A stretch of 64,000 nucleotides of DNA from Sphaerotilus montanus (GCF_013410775.1 NZ_JACCFH010000001.1:1054001-1118000), one strand, 5' to 3'. Numbered from the stretch's first letter, positions 46,301-56,902 are shown. Numbers and translations are program-made. The notes: generated by a model from the sequence alone, not told the origin.

Positions 46301-49300
46301 CACCGGCGGCGGCTTCGAGCAGATCGCCGGCAACCAGGCCGGTGCGTCGATCACGACCTCGCTCGTCGATGACTCCGGCCCGCGCGGCCCTGAGGACACC
46401 TGCCTCGTCTCAATCTCTGGCCCGGGCTCCGTCATCGAGGGCGAAGTCGCTTCCGGCTACACCGTCTCGCTCAGCCAACCCGCGGCGACCGACGTCGTGG
46501 TCAAACTGACCTACACCGGCACCGCCACCGACGACTCCGACTACACCGCGGTCACCTCGGTCACGATTCCCGCCGGCCAGTCCTCGGTGACCTTCGACAT
46601 CGCCACCATCGACGACGCCCTCGCTGAGGGCACCGAGACCATCACCGTCTCGCTCGGCGAGATCACCGGTGGCGGCTTCGAGCAGATTGCCGGCAACCCG
46701 ACCGGAGCATCGATCACCACCACGATCACCGATGACACCGGTCCGCGCGGCCCCGAGGACACCTGTCTCGTCTCGATCTCCGGCCCCGGCTCCGTCGTCG
46801 AGGGCGAAATCGCCTCCGGCTACACCGTCTCGCTGAGCCAGCCGGCCGTCACCGACGTCGTCGTCAAGCTGACCTACACCGGCACCGCCACCGACGGCTC
46901 CGACTACACCGCCGTCACGTCCGTCACCATTCCTGCCGGCCAGTCCTCGGCGACCTTCGACATCGCCACCATCGACGATGCGTTGGCCGAAGGCACCGAG
47001 ACGCTCACCGTCTCGCTGGGCGAGATCACCGGCGGCGGCTTCGAGGCCATCGCGGGCAATCCGGCACAAGCCACCGTCACTACGACGATCACCGACGACA
47101 CCGGTCCGTTCGGCCCCGAGGACACCTGTCTCGTCTCGATCTCGGGGCCCGGCTCTGTCGTCGAAGGTGAAGTTGCGTCTGGCTACACCGTCTCGCTGTC
47201 GCATGCATCGACCAGCGACGTCGTCGTGCAACTGAGCTATTCCGGCACGGCCGAAGCCGGCGCCGACTACACCAAGGTGGCGTCGATCACGATCCCGCCA
47301 GGAGTGACGTCCTACTCGTTCGGCATCTCGACACAGGACGACGCGCTCGCCGAAGGGACGGAGCAGTTCTCGGTCCAGCTGGGCACGGTCAGCGGCGGTT
47401 CGTTCGAGGCGATCGCCCTCGATCCCGCACACGCATCGGTCACGACCTGCATCGTCGACGACGTCGGACCGCTGGCCCCGGACACCCCGCCCGGCACACC
47501 CGATGCCAGCGACACCGTGCTGGTATCGATCACCGGCCCGGACACAGTGGTCGAGGGCGAGACCTCCAGCGGCTATGTCGTCTCGCTGAGCCAGCCCGCC
47601 GTCACCGATGTCGTCGTGCGCCTCGTCTACACCGGCACGGCCACCGACGGCGCGGACTACGTCCAGACCAGTTCCGTGACGATCCCGGCCGGCCAGTCAT
47701 CGACCACGTTCCACCTCGCCACCGTCGACGACGCGCTGGCCGAAGGCACCGAAACCATCACCGTGGCGCTGGGCCAGATCTCGGGCGGCGGCTTCGAGGT
47801 CATCGCCGGCAACCCGGCACAGGCGTCAGTGACCACCGCACTGGTCGATGACAGCGGTCCGCAGGCACCCGGCGGTGGCCAGCCGCCCGATGCCCATGAC
47901 ACCGTGCTGGTGTCGCTGACCGGCCCGGACACCGTGCTCGAAGGCGAGACGGCCAGCGGCTACACCGTCACGCTGTCGCAAGCGGCCCGGACCGACGTGC
48001 AGGTCACGCTGAGCTATTCCGGCACCGCCAGCGGGGGCGCCGACTACACGCAGGTGCTGTCGGTCACGGTGCCCGCCGGACAGACCTCGGCCAGCTTCGA
48101 TCTGGCCACGCTGGACGACGCCCTCGCCGAAGGCACGGAAAGCATCGTCGTGGCGCTGGGCGGGATCAGCGGCGGCGGCTTCGAGGCCGTGCTGGCCAAT
48201 CCGCTGGCCACCTCGGTCACCACCTGCCTGGTCGACGACGTCGGCCCCGGCGGCGCCACGCCCGGCGCCGAGGACACGGCACAGGTCTCGCTCACCGGCC
48301 CTGGCCAGGTGCTGGAGGGCGAGGTCGCCACCGGCTACACCGTCACGCTGTCGCAGCCCGCGGCCACCGACGTGGTGATCAAGCTCAACTACGCCGGCAC
48401 CGCCACCGACGGCGCCGACTACACCCGGGTCACCACGGTGACGATCCCTGCCGGCCAGACCAGCGCCCGGTTCGACATCGCCACGCTGCCCGACGCCGCG
48501 GCGGAGGGCGCGGAGAACTTCACCGTCGCGCTCGGGGCCATCTCCGGCGGCGGTTTCGAGGCCATCCGCGGCAACCCGTCGGCCTACGCCGTGACGACCA
48601 CGATCACCGACACCGCCCACGCGCCAACCCCGCAGGACGATGCCGGCACCGTCCGCGAGGACCAGCCGCTCAGCGGCAATGTGCTCGCCAACGACAGCGA
48701 TCCGGACGGCGATCCGCTGTCCGTGGCCGGCTACACCTGGGGCGATGTCCACCACCCGGCCGGCAGCACCGCGACGCTGCCCGGCATCGGCACGCTGGTC
48801 GTCGAGGCCGATGGCCGCTACACCTTCACACCCGCCAGGGACTACGCCGGCCCGGTGCCCGAGGTGTCCTGCGTCATCAGCGACGGTGCGCTCACGACGG
48901 TATCGAACCTGACCCTGGCGATCGAGGGCGTGAACGATGCACCGACCCTGCTCGGCACCCGCGTCGCGCTGAGCGAGGCCGGTCTGCCCGGCGGACTGCC
49001 CGATGCCGGCACCGGGCCGCACGCCACCCAGGCCAGCGGCACGCTGCAGTTCAGCGATGTGGACAGCCCCACCCTGCACTTCACCCTCGAAGCGCCCACC
49101 GGCCTGTACGCCAGCGGCGGCCAGGCGCTGGTGTGGAGCGGTGACGGCTCGGCGGATCACCCACTGGTCGGAACGGCCGGCGGGCAGGTGGTCCTGAGCG
49201 CCACCATCGACGCCCAGGGCCGCTACACGGTCGAACTGCACGGCCCGCTCGACCACCCGGTGCGCAACGCCGAGGACACGCTCACGCTCTCGCTGGGCGT

Positions 49301-50675
49301 GCAGGTGAGCGACGGCCAGTCCACCAGCTCGGCCACGCTCGACGTGACCGTGCGCGACGACTCGCCCACCCCCTTCTGCACCGCCCGCAGCGCCGACCTG
49401 AGCCTGGTGCAGAACAACCTGCTGATCACGCTCGATGTCTCCGGCTCGATGGGCACCCGCGACGGCGTCAACGGCGAAACCCGCCTGCAGAGCGCGATCA
49501 AGTCCATCACGAAGCTGATCGACTCCTACGACAACCAGGGCGAAGTGGCCGTCCGGCTGGTCACGTTCTCGACCACCGGCGCCGAGCGGGGCGACCACTG
49601 GATGAGTACGGCCGAGGCGAAATCCGCCCTCGCCTCGCTGTGCGCGGGTGGCAACACCAACTACGACGCGGCGCTGGACGCCGCCCGCGGCGCCTTCACC
49701 GACAGCGGCCACCTGGACGGCGGTCACAACGTGGCCTACTTCTTCTCGGACGGCCGACCGAACCTGCCGACCGGCGACGTCGGCATCGACGCGGGCGAGG
49801 CCCAGGTCTGGCAGAACTTCCTGAACCAGCACGAGATCCAGTCCTATGCCGTCGGGCTGGGCAAGGACGTGCCGGTGTCGGCGCTGGAGCCCGTGTCCTG
49901 GAACTGCGTGACCGGCGCGGACGACCTGTCACCGCTGCTGGTGACCAGCTTCACCCAGCTGGACACGGTGCTCGCGCACACGGTGGCACCGGCGATCTCG
50001 GGCGACGTGGTCGACGGCGGCCTGCACAGCGTGACCGGCGCCGACGGCGGCCACCTGAGCGACATCGTCGTCAACGGCGTGCACCACCCCTGGGATCCGG
50101 CGACCAGCGCCTCGGACACGGTCAGCTTCAAGACCGCCACCGGAGGGGAGTTCACCTTCGACATGGAAACCGGCCACTACACCTACCAGGCCCCGGCGGG
50201 CGCCCGGGCGGACTACCAGGAGGTGCTGAGCTTCACCGTCACGGACCGCGACGGCGACACCCGGTCCGGCCAGATGACACTGAGCATCAACGCCGATGGC
50301 AGCAGCCACTACGACAGCCATTGCGCGCCACCGACGCCGATGCCGACCGAGCCGGCTCCCTCGACCTGCCTCAGCGGGGGCGTGCTGTCGTGGACACTGG
50401 CCGACCACCACACCGACACCAGCGCCTGCACCACCGGTTCCAGTACCACCACATCAGGCAGCGGAGACGGCGGTCTGCACCTCAGCGACGTGCTGGGCAG
50501 CGGCAGCCACGACACGCTGTCCAGCTGGAGCGGCCCGACCTGCAGCCCGTCACCCAGCAGCGGCAGCACGTTGACGGCGGGCGGCGGCGACTGCCTGAGC
50601 GGCGGCTCCACGGTGGATGCACAGCTCGCGCAGACGCTGATCCAGCAGCCGATCGACGCCCTGCACGGCTGCTGA
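40332..50675 (+). CDS. giant Calx-beta repeat adhesin with VWA domain (probable type I-secreted)
   Basis: A 3,447-residue protein. GAAAGG about seven bases before ATG sets the start, and no Sec signal is visible. Residues about 30-150 resemble the retention module of LapA-type adhesins (VVTGLWGSAVKRMDDGSGTP, GDVIHKGDVLLTTQRGIVQL). Then come 21 Calx-beta repeats (about 174-2762) of mostly 121 or 126 residues. Repeats 2-17 are nearly identical and mostly start EDTCLVSISGPGSVVEGE; spacers read GPRGP or GPFGPGTPGA. A cadherin-like domain (DDAGTVREDQPLSGNVLAND) follows at about 2763. A VWA domain with the MIDAS motif DVSGSMG starts at about 3027. The C-terminus has CLSGGVLSWTLADHH and LHLSDVLGSG, which recall VCA0849-type secretion ends, and finishes HGC. 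No clear GGxGxDxLx repeats are seen and no ABC exporter is adjacent. Surface adhesion or matrix building is inferred. Confidence 0.92.
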   Translation: MPASKSAPASASVRASSGRHDTAQRNEHSTLNVHYVPARMPAGVVTGLWGSAVKRMDDGSGTPLQMGDVIHKGDVLLTTQRGIVQLTAEGKQFITTGDPGLDRLVMRLDDGELDFVTGAGAEGGEGSLQAGVVAERVIEVVSPQEYQYAYEQLHQTGEHFNGGSTGLPDGPMAVDTDIVVRLDGPTGVVEGQTAANYTVTLSHAATVDVTVTLAYAGAATAGEDFTAIPSVTIPAGQTSARFDIATIDDALAEGAEPYTVTIARAAAGEAGAASEAMTIGIDLIHATVTTTITDDAGPFGPGTPGAEDTCLVSISGPGSVVEGEVASGYTVSLSQPAVTDVVVKLTYTGTATDGADYTAVTSVTIPAGQSSATFDIATIDDALAEGTETLTVSLGEITGGGFEAIAGNPAQATVTTTITDDTGPFGPGTPGAKDTCLVSISGPGSVVEGEVASGYTVSLSQPAVTDVVVKLTYTGTATDGSDYTAVTSVTIPAGQSSATFDIATIDDALAEGTETLTVSLGEITGGGFEQITGNPTGASITTTITDDTGPFGPGTPGAEDTCLVSISGPGSVVEGEVASGYTVSLSQPAVTDVVVKLTYTGTATDGSDYTAVTSVTIPAGQSSVTFDIATIDDALAEGTETITVSLGEITGGGFEQIAGNQAGASITTSLVDDSGPRGPEDTCLVSISGPGSVIEGEVASGYTVSLSQPAATDVVVKLTYTGTATDDSDYTAVTSVTIPAGQSSVTFDIATIDDALAEGTETITVSLGEITGGGFEQIAGNPTGASITTTITDDTGPRGPEDTCLVSISGPGSVVEGEIASGYTVSLSQPAVTDVVVKLTYTGTATDGSDYTAVTSVTIPAGQSSATFDIATIDDALAEGTETLTVSLGEITGGGFEQIAGNPTGASITTTITDDTGPRGPEDTCLVSISGPGSVVEGEVASGYTVSLSQPAVTDVVVKLTYTGTATDGSDYTAVTSVTIPAGQSSATFDITTIDDALAEGTETLTVSLGEITGGGFEQIAGNPTGASITTTITDDTGPRGPEDTCLVSISGPGSVVEGEIASGYTVSLSQPAVTDVVVKLTYTGTATDGSDYTAVTSVTIPAGQSSATFDIATIDDALAEGTETLTVSLGEITGGGFEQIAGNPTGASITTTITDDTGPRGPEDTCLVSISGPGSVVEGEVASGYTVSLSQPAVTDVVVKLTYTGTATDGSDYTAVTSVTIPAGQSSATFDITTIDDALAEGTETLTVSLGEITGGGFEVIAGNPAQATVTTTITDDAGPFGPGTPGAEDTCLVSISGPGSVVEGEVASGYTVSLSQPAVTDVVVKLTYTGTATDGSDYTSVTSVTIPAGQSSATFDIPILDDALAEGPETLTVSLGEITGGGFEQIAGNPTGASITTTITDDTGPRGPEDTCLVSISGPGSVVEGEVASGYTVSLSQPAVTDVVVKLTYTGTATDGSDYTAVKEVTITAGQSSATFDIPILDDALAEGPETLTVSLGEITDGGFEQIAGNPAGASITTTITDDTGPRGPEDTCLVSISGPGSVVEGEVASGYTVSLSQPAVTDVVVKLTYTGTATDGSDYTAVKEVTITAGQSSATFDIPILDDALAEGPETLTVSLGEITGGGFEQIAGNPTGASITTTITDDTGPRGPEDTCLVSISGPGSVVEGEVASGYTVSLSQPAVTDVVVKLTYTGTATDGSDYTAVTSVTIPAGQSSATFDITTIDDALAEGTETLTVSLGEITGGSFEAIAGNPAQATVTTTITDDTGPFGPGTPGAEDTCLVSISGPGSVVEGEVASGYTVSLSQPAVTDVVVKLTYTGTATDGSDYTAVTSVTIPAGQSSATFDIATVDDAVAEGTETLTVSLGEITGGGFEQIAGNPTGASITTTITDDTGPRGPEDTCLVSISGPGSVVEGEVASGYTVSLSQPAVTDVVVKLTYTGTATDGSDYTAVTSVTIPAGQSSVTFDIATIDDALAEGTETITVSLGEITGGGFEQIAGNQAGASITTSLVDDSGPRGPEDTCLVSISGPGSVIEGEVASGYTVSLSQPAATDVVVKLTYTGTATDDSDYTAVTSVTIPAGQSSVTFDIATIDDALAEGTETITVSLGEITGGGFEQIAGNPTGASITTTITDDTGPRGPEDTCLVSISGPGSVVEGEIASGYTVSLSQPAVTDVVVKLTYTGTATDGSDYTAVTSVTIPAGQSSATFDIATIDDALAEGTETLTVSLGEITGGGFEAIAGNPAQATVTTTITDDTGPFGPEDTCLVSISGPGSVVEGEVASGYTVSLSHASTSDVVVQLSYSGTAEAGADYTKVASITIPPGVTSYSFGISTQDDALAEGTEQFSVQLGTVSGGSFEAIALDPAHASVTTCIVDDVGPLAPDTPPGTPDASDTVLVSITGPDTVVEGETSSGYVVSLSQPAVTDVVVRLVYTGTATDGADYVQTSSVTIPAGQSSTTFHLATVDDALAEGTETITVALGQISGGGFEVIAGNPAQASVTTALVDDSGPQAPGGGQPPDAHDTVLVSLTGPDTVLEGETASGYTVTLSQAARTDVQVTLSYSGTASGGADYTQVLSVTVPAGQTSASFDLATLDDALAEGTESIVVALGGISGGGFEAVLANPLATSVTTCLVDDVGPGGATPGAEDTAQVSLTGPGQVLEGEVATGYTVTLSQPAATDVVIKLNYAGTATDGADYTRVTTVTIPAGQTSARFDIATLPDAAAEGAENFTVALGAISGGGFEAIRGNPSAYAVTTTITDTAHAPTPQDDAGTVREDQPLSGNVLANDSDPDGDPLSVAGYTWGDVHHPAGSTATLPGIGTLVVEADGRYTFTPARDYAGPVPEVSCVISDGALTTVSNLTLAIEGVNDAPTLLGTRVALSEAGLPGGLPDAGTGPHATQASGTLQFSDVDSPTLHFTLEAPTGLYASGGQALVWSGDGSADHPLVGTAGGQVVLSATIDAQGRYTVELHGPLDHPVRNAEDTLTLSLGVQVSDGQSTSSATLDVTVRDDSPTPFCTARSADLSLVQNNLLITLDVSGSMGTRDGVNGETRLQSAIKSITKLIDSYDNQGEVAVRLVTFSTTGAERGDHWMSTAEAKSALASLCAGGNTNYDAALDAARGAFTDSGHLDGGHNVAYFFSDGRPNLPTGDVGIDAGEAQVWQNFLNQHEIQSYAVGLGKDVPVSALEPVSWNCVTGADDLSPLLVTSFTQLDTVLAHTVAPAISGDVVDGGLHSVTGADGGHLSDIVVNGVHHPWDPATSASDTVSFKTATGGEFTFDMETGHYTYQAPAGARADYQEVLSFTVTDRDGDTRSGQMTLSINADGSSHYDSHCAPPTPMPTEPAPSTCLSGGVLSWTLADHHTDTSACTTGSSTTTSGSGDGGLHLSDVLGSGSHDTLSSWSGPTCSPSPSSGSTLTAGGGDCLSGGSTVDAQLAQTLIQQPIDALHGC
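41250..47117 (+). repeat. 16 near-identical tandem Calx-beta coding repeats (363 or 378 bp)
   Basis: Units start at 41250, 41628, 42006, 42369, 42732, 43095, 43458, 43821, 44199, 44562, 44925, 45288, 45666, 46029, 46392 and 46755. Units are 363 bp, or 378 bp when the spacer carries the extra GTPGA codons. Nucleotide identity between units is very high, including third codon positions, which points to recent duplication or gene conversion. Repeat 1 (before 41250) and repeats 18-21 (47118 to about 48620) are diverged. Confidence 0.95.
42732..44183 (+). repeat. tandem duplication of a two-repeat block
   Basis: Units 6 and 7 (42732-43457) recur as units 8 and 9 (43458-44183 and on). The copies read the same through the stretch with the EIASGY variant in units 6 and 8 and the DITTIDD variant in units 7 and 9. 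They diverge only near the end of unit 9. The duplicated block is 726 bp. Confidence 0.8.
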
Positions 50676-50694
50676 GCGCAGCCGCCCGCGCTCA
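50673..50694. terminator. shared bidirectional hairpin at the giant gene/argJ convergence
   Basis: TGAGCGC (50673-50679) pairs with GCGCTCA (50688-50694). The hairpin uses the stop codon of both convergent genes. No T-tract is present, but its place between two stops suggests a terminator in both directions. Confidence 0.5.
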
Positions 50695-51921
50695 GCTCCG
50701 GTAGTCGGCGTTGATCGTGACGTACTCGTGCGAGAAATCGCAGGTCCAGACCGTGGCGACGGCGTCGCCACGGTTCAGGCCGACGCGTACGGTGATCTCG
50801 GCCTGCTTCATCACGCGCTGGCCGTCTTCCTCGCGGTACGCCGGCCGGCGCCCGCCCTGGTGGACGACGTGCACATCGTCCAGGTAGAGGTCGATCAGCG
50901 TCTGGTCGAGGTCGGCGATGCCGGCATAGCCGACCGCGGCGAGGATGCGGCCGAGGTTCGGGTCGCTGGCGAAGAACGCGGTCTTGACCAGCGGCGAGTG
51001 GGCGATGGCGTAGGCGGCCTGCAGGCACTCGTCCTCGGTCCGGCCGCCTTCGATGCGCACGGTGATGAACTTGGTCGCGCCTTCGCCGTCGCGCACGATG
51101 GCCTGCGCCAGCTGCTGCGACACGGCGATCACCGCATCGCGCAGCGCCTGGCCGTCGGCCGAGTCGAGCGCGGTGATGGTCGGGTTGCCGGCCTGGTGGG
51201 TGGCGATCAGCAGGAAGCTGTCGTTGGTGGAGGTGTCGCCATCAATGGTGATGCGGTTGAAGCTGCGGTTGGCGGCCTCCGTCACCAGCGGCTGCAGCAG
51301 CGCGGGGTCGATCGCGGCGTCGGTGGCCACGAAGCCGAGCATGGTGGCCATGTTCGGGCGGATCATGCCGGCGCCCTTGCTGATGCCGGTGACCGTCACG
51401 GTCTTGCCGCCGATCACGACCTGCTTCGACGCCGCCTTGGGCAGCGTGTCGGTGGTCATGATGCCGGCGGCGGCATCGGCCCAGTGGTCGGGCTGCGCAT
51501 CCGCCAGCGCGGCGGGCAGGCCGGCCAGGATGCGCTCGCTCGGCAGCGTCTCCATGATCACGCCGGTCGAGAACGGCAGCACCTCTTCCGGCGCGATGTC
51601 CAGCGCCTGCGCCAGCCCGATGCACACCGAGCGGGCGCGCACCAGACCGTCGTCGCCCGTGCCCGCGTTGGCGTTGCCGGTGTTGATGACGATGGCGCGC
51701 TTGGCGGGGCCGGCGGCGAGGTGGTCGCGGCAGATCTGCACCGGTGCGGCACAGAAGCGGTTCTTCGTGAACACGCCGGCCACGCTGGAGCCGGGTGCCA
51801 GCAGCACGACGGTCAGGTCACGCCGGTTGGCCTTGCGCACGCCGGCCATCGTGGTGCCGAGCTGCACGCCGGCGACCGGGTGCAGGTCCTGGGGATTGGG
51901 AGCGGTGAGATTGACGGGCAT
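50692..51921 (-). CDS. argJ: bifunctional ornithine acetyltransferase / N-acetylglutamate synthase
   Basis: A 409-residue ArgJ, which transfers the acetyl group from acetylornithine to glutamate in the cyclic arginine pathway. Visible marks are [32 protein letters not shown] and [15 protein letters not shown]. The autoproteolytic/nucleophile motif is [20 protein letters not shown], with cleavage before the Thr of ATML. The end is [20 protein letters not shown] followed by [12 protein letters not shown]. Length is full. It is convergent with the giant adhesin gene and 58 bp downstream of the GNAT gene on the same strand. Confidence 0.96.
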   Translation of the reverse strand: MPVNLTAPNPQDLHPVAGVQLGTTMAGVRKANRRDLTVVLLAPGSSVAGVFTKNRFCAAPVQICRDHLAAGPAKRAIVINTGNANAGTGDDGLVRARSVCIGLAQALDIAPEEVLPFSTGVIMETLPSERILAGLPAALADAQPDHWADAAAGIMTTDTLPKAASKQVVIGGKTVTVTGISKGAGMIRPNMATMLGFVATDAAIDPALLQPLVTEAANRSFNRITIDGDTSTNDSFLLIATHQAGNPTITALDSADGQALRDAVIAVSQQLAQAIVRDGEGATKFITVRIEGGRTEDECLQAAYAIAHSPLVKTAFFASDPNLGRILAAVGYAGIADLDQTLIDLYLDDVHVVHQGGRRPAYREEDGQRVMKQAEITVRVGLNRGDAVATVWTCDFSHEYVTINADYRS

Positions 51922-51979
51922 GGCAGTCTGGCGGTCGAAGCGGAAGGAGCGCAGACGCGGCCCTCCCGGGCTTCAGCCC

Positions 51980-52594
51980 TCAGACGGTGGCCACGCTGTC
52001 GCGCGAATCGGCGATTGTAGGGACGCTGTCGGTGGACAGGCGGGCCAGCAGGTACTGATCGCACAGCTGCCCGCGGGCGTCGCGCTCGACCTTGCGCATC
52101 AAGCCTTCGCGCTGCAGGCCCAGGCTCTCGGCAAAGGCCAGCGCACGGGTGTTGCGCACGTCGCACCACACCTCGATGCGCGCCATGCCGCGGCTGTAGG
52201 CCCAGTTCATCAGCGTCAGCGTCGCGTCGCGCATCAGGCCACGGCCGCGTTGCCGGCTGCAGCCGACAAACCCGATCTGGCAGCGCGGCACGCCGAAATC
52301 GACGCTGTGCAGGTCGACACAGCCGACGTAGGTGCCGGTGTCGTGCTCGAAGGCCAGGTACATCACGCCCTCGCCTTCGGTGTCCACCCAGTCGCGCTGG
52401 CGCTCGCAGTGTTCGAGTGCCGCCACGGCATTCCAGTGGTGGTGCCCCCAGGCGATGAAGTCCAGGTCGACCATCGACCGCTGCACGCTCGCGTGGAAGG
52501 CGGGCGCATGGCGGGGATGGATCTTCTCCAGGCGAAGGCGTCGGCCCGGAATCGTTTCCGGGCTGCGGCGAAAGGTATCAGGTGTCATGGTCAT
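51980..52594 (-). CDS. GNAT-family N-acetyltransferase
   Basis: A 204-residue RimJ/RimL-like acetyltransferase. RRLRLEKIHPRHAPAFHASV is the N-terminal family segment. The acetyl-CoA loop is in GCSRQRGRGLMRDATLTLMN, followed by the conserved ARIEVWCDVRNTRALAFAES and LGLQREGLMRK. The substrate is not predictable from sequence; relatives acetylate ribosomal-protein N-termini or small amines. The last 18 residues form a polar tail. It is 21 bp downstream of secA and may be cotranscribed with it. Confidence 0.88.
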   Translation of the reverse strand: MTMTPDTFRRSPETIPGRRLRLEKIHPRHAPAFHASVQRSMVDLDFIAWGHHHWNAVAALEHCERQRDWVDTEGEGVMYLAFEHDTGTYVGCVDLHSVDFGVPRCQIGFVGCSRQRGRGLMRDATLTLMNWAYSRGMARIEVWCDVRNTRALAFAESLGLQREGLMRKVERDARGQLCDQYLLARLSTDSVPTIADSRDSVATV

Positions 52595-52615
52595 CTCGGC
52601 GCGGACGACCGAGGA

Positions 52616-55369
<2,754 letters not shown>

Positions 55370-55522
55370 GAAGTGGACGCAGGTGCAGCAAACCCGCGGC
55401 GGTTCAGCCCATGTCGCGGGTGGGGGATCGGAAGGAGGTGAGGTGCGGCCGGGTCAGCAGCAGCGTCGGCAGGCCAGGCCGGCACGCGGTTCAGGCGTGC
55501 CCTCGGACAACTTTTGAGTTTA

Positions 55523-56548
55523 TCACCGGGACTTGCGGAGCCTGGTTGCAGGGGTGACCTCGGCCGAGGTGCGCGCGGCGGCATCGAGACTTTCACCTCG
55601 GGCCAGGAACTTCGCAGGATCCTGGGGCACGCCGCCCAGCAGCACCTCGAAGTGCAGATGCGGTCCGGTCGAGCGGCCGGTGCTGCCGACCAGCGCGACT
55701 TCCTGTCCGCGGCGCACGACGTCGCCGGGCTGGACCAGGATCTGCGAGGTGTGGCCGTAGCGGGTGATCAGGCCATTGCCGTGGTCGATCTGCAGCGACA
55801 GGCCATAGGCGCCGTCCCGATCCGCCTCCAGCACGCGGCCACCGGCGGCAGCGCGGATGGGGGTGCCGGTCGGGGCGGCGAAGTCCAGCCCGGTGTGCAG
55901 CGCCGCACGGCGGTTGAACGGGTCGATGCGGAAGCCGAACCCGGAGCCCACCGGCACATCCACCGGCGCGATGCTGGGCACCATCAGCATCTCCAGCCGA
56001 CGCTCCAGCAGCCGGGACTCGACCAGCACGAAGACGTCCCCCGAGCGGTCTGCCTGGGTATCGAGCAGTTCGACCAGCTGGTCGAGCTGCGCACCGGAGG
56101 GACCCGCCGCCGGCACGAACGGACCACCGCCCGCCCCCTTGGCCACCGACAGCTCCGACGCCGGGCCGGACGTCGAGGCCTTGCCAGCATCGTCCAGGGC
56201 CCGCAGTTCTTCGGGCTTGAGCCCCGCCAGCCCGGACACACGCTCGCCGACCGCCTCCAGCTTGAGCAGCTTCGCCTGCAGTTCGCCCACTTTCTGGGCC
56301 ATCGCATCCAGATTCTCGCGGGTGTAGCGCTCGCGCTGGACAGCGTCCCGGCCGACCACGGGCCCGACGATCTGGCTGACCACCGGCCAGCCATCGCGCA
56401 CGGCCTTGAGGAAGACGAAGTGGTAGACAGTGCCCGACAGCAGCAGCATCGCCACCACGAGCGCCGACAGGATCAGCCACAATTGCGCCGGCCGCACATG
56501 CATGGAGCGCGTGCGCGCCAAGCCGCCATGGGTGATCAGAATATCCAT
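55523..56548 (-). CDS. M23-family murein peptidase, membrane anchored
   Basis: A 341-residue inner-membrane protein with a single N-terminal helix (LWLILSALVVAMLLLSGTVY) and a periplasmic coiled coil (about 70-110). A LytM/M23 domain follows with FNRRAALHTGLDFAAPTGTP, GNGLITRYGHTSQILVQPGD and the catalytic STGRSTGPHLHFEVLLGG (H-x-H). The zinc ligands HxxxD and HxH are all present, so it is probably active on peptidoglycan cross-links. The frame is open to 56722, but ATG 56548 with GAGGA upstream gives a protein beginning just before the membrane helix. Its 5' end overlaps the divergent DciA-like gene by 21 bp. Confidence 0.92.
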   Translation of the reverse strand: MDILITHGGLARTRSMHVRPAQLWLILSALVVAMLLLSGTVYHFVFLKAVRDGWPVVSQIVGPVVGRDAVQRERYTRENLDAMAQKVGELQAKLLKLEAVGERVSGLAGLKPEELRALDDAGKASTSGPASELSVAKGAGGGPFVPAAGPSGAQLDQLVELLDTQADRSGDVFVLVESRLLERRLEMLMVPSIAPVDVPVGSGFGFRIDPFNRRAALHTGLDFAAPTGTPIRAAAGGRVLEADRDGAYGLSLQIDHGNGLITRYGHTSQILVQPGDVVRRGQEVALVGSTGRSTGPHLHFEVLLGGVPQDPAKFLARGESLDAAARTSAEVTPATRLRKSR

Positions 56549-56890
56549 CGTCGCTTCATTCCTCTGCTGAAACCGGCTGCCACGGCAGTGCCGGATGCCG
56601 TGCCCCTGGGTCAGGTACTGGACCGCTGCGAACCCCTGCTGCGTCTGCAGCAGCGGCTGGCCGCGGCCAATGCCCACATGGATGCCGTGCGCCCGTTCCT
56701 GCCACCCGTGCTGTCGAAGCACGTGCGGTCGGGTCCGACCGATGCGGAAGGCTGGACCCTCCTGGCGGCCAATCCGGCCGTCGCCGCCAAGCTGAGGCAG
56801 TTGCTGCCCCGGCTGGAGGCCGCCCTGCGCCAGAAAGGCTGTGCGACCAGCCGGATCCGGATCCGGGTGCAGGCCACGTCGATCACCTGA
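56528..56890 (+). CDS. dciA: DciA-like (DUF721) protein
   Basis: A 120-residue basic protein of the DUF721 family. It has a helical N-terminal part (VLDRCEPLLRLQQRLAAANA) and a compact C-terminal fold (VRSGPTDAEGWTLLAANPAV, AAKLRQLLPRLEAALRQKG, RIRIRVQ). DUF721 includes DciA, the loader of replicative helicase DnaB in bacteria lacking DnaC/DnaI; this identification is from family resemblance. The long open frame upstream is a shadow of the M23 gene. ATG 56528 overlaps the M23 start (56548), and no clear ribosome-binding site precedes it. A position divergent from an M23 peptidase and near secA is common in betaproteobacteria. Confidence 0.75.
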   Translation: MGDQNIHRRFIPLLKPAATAVPDAVPLGQVLDRCEPLLRLQQRLAAANAHMDAVRPFLPPVLSKHVRSGPTDAEGWTLLAANPAVAAKLRQLLPRLEAALRQKGCATSRIRIRVQATSIT

Positions 56891-56902
56891 TCACGCCACA
56901 CG

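Noticed and set aside
40900-48620. Regular repeats with about 363-bp period considered as a CRISPR or satellite array
   Set aside because: The repeats are in one continuous coding frame and each encodes a full Calx-beta domain; there are no short repeats with unique spacers.
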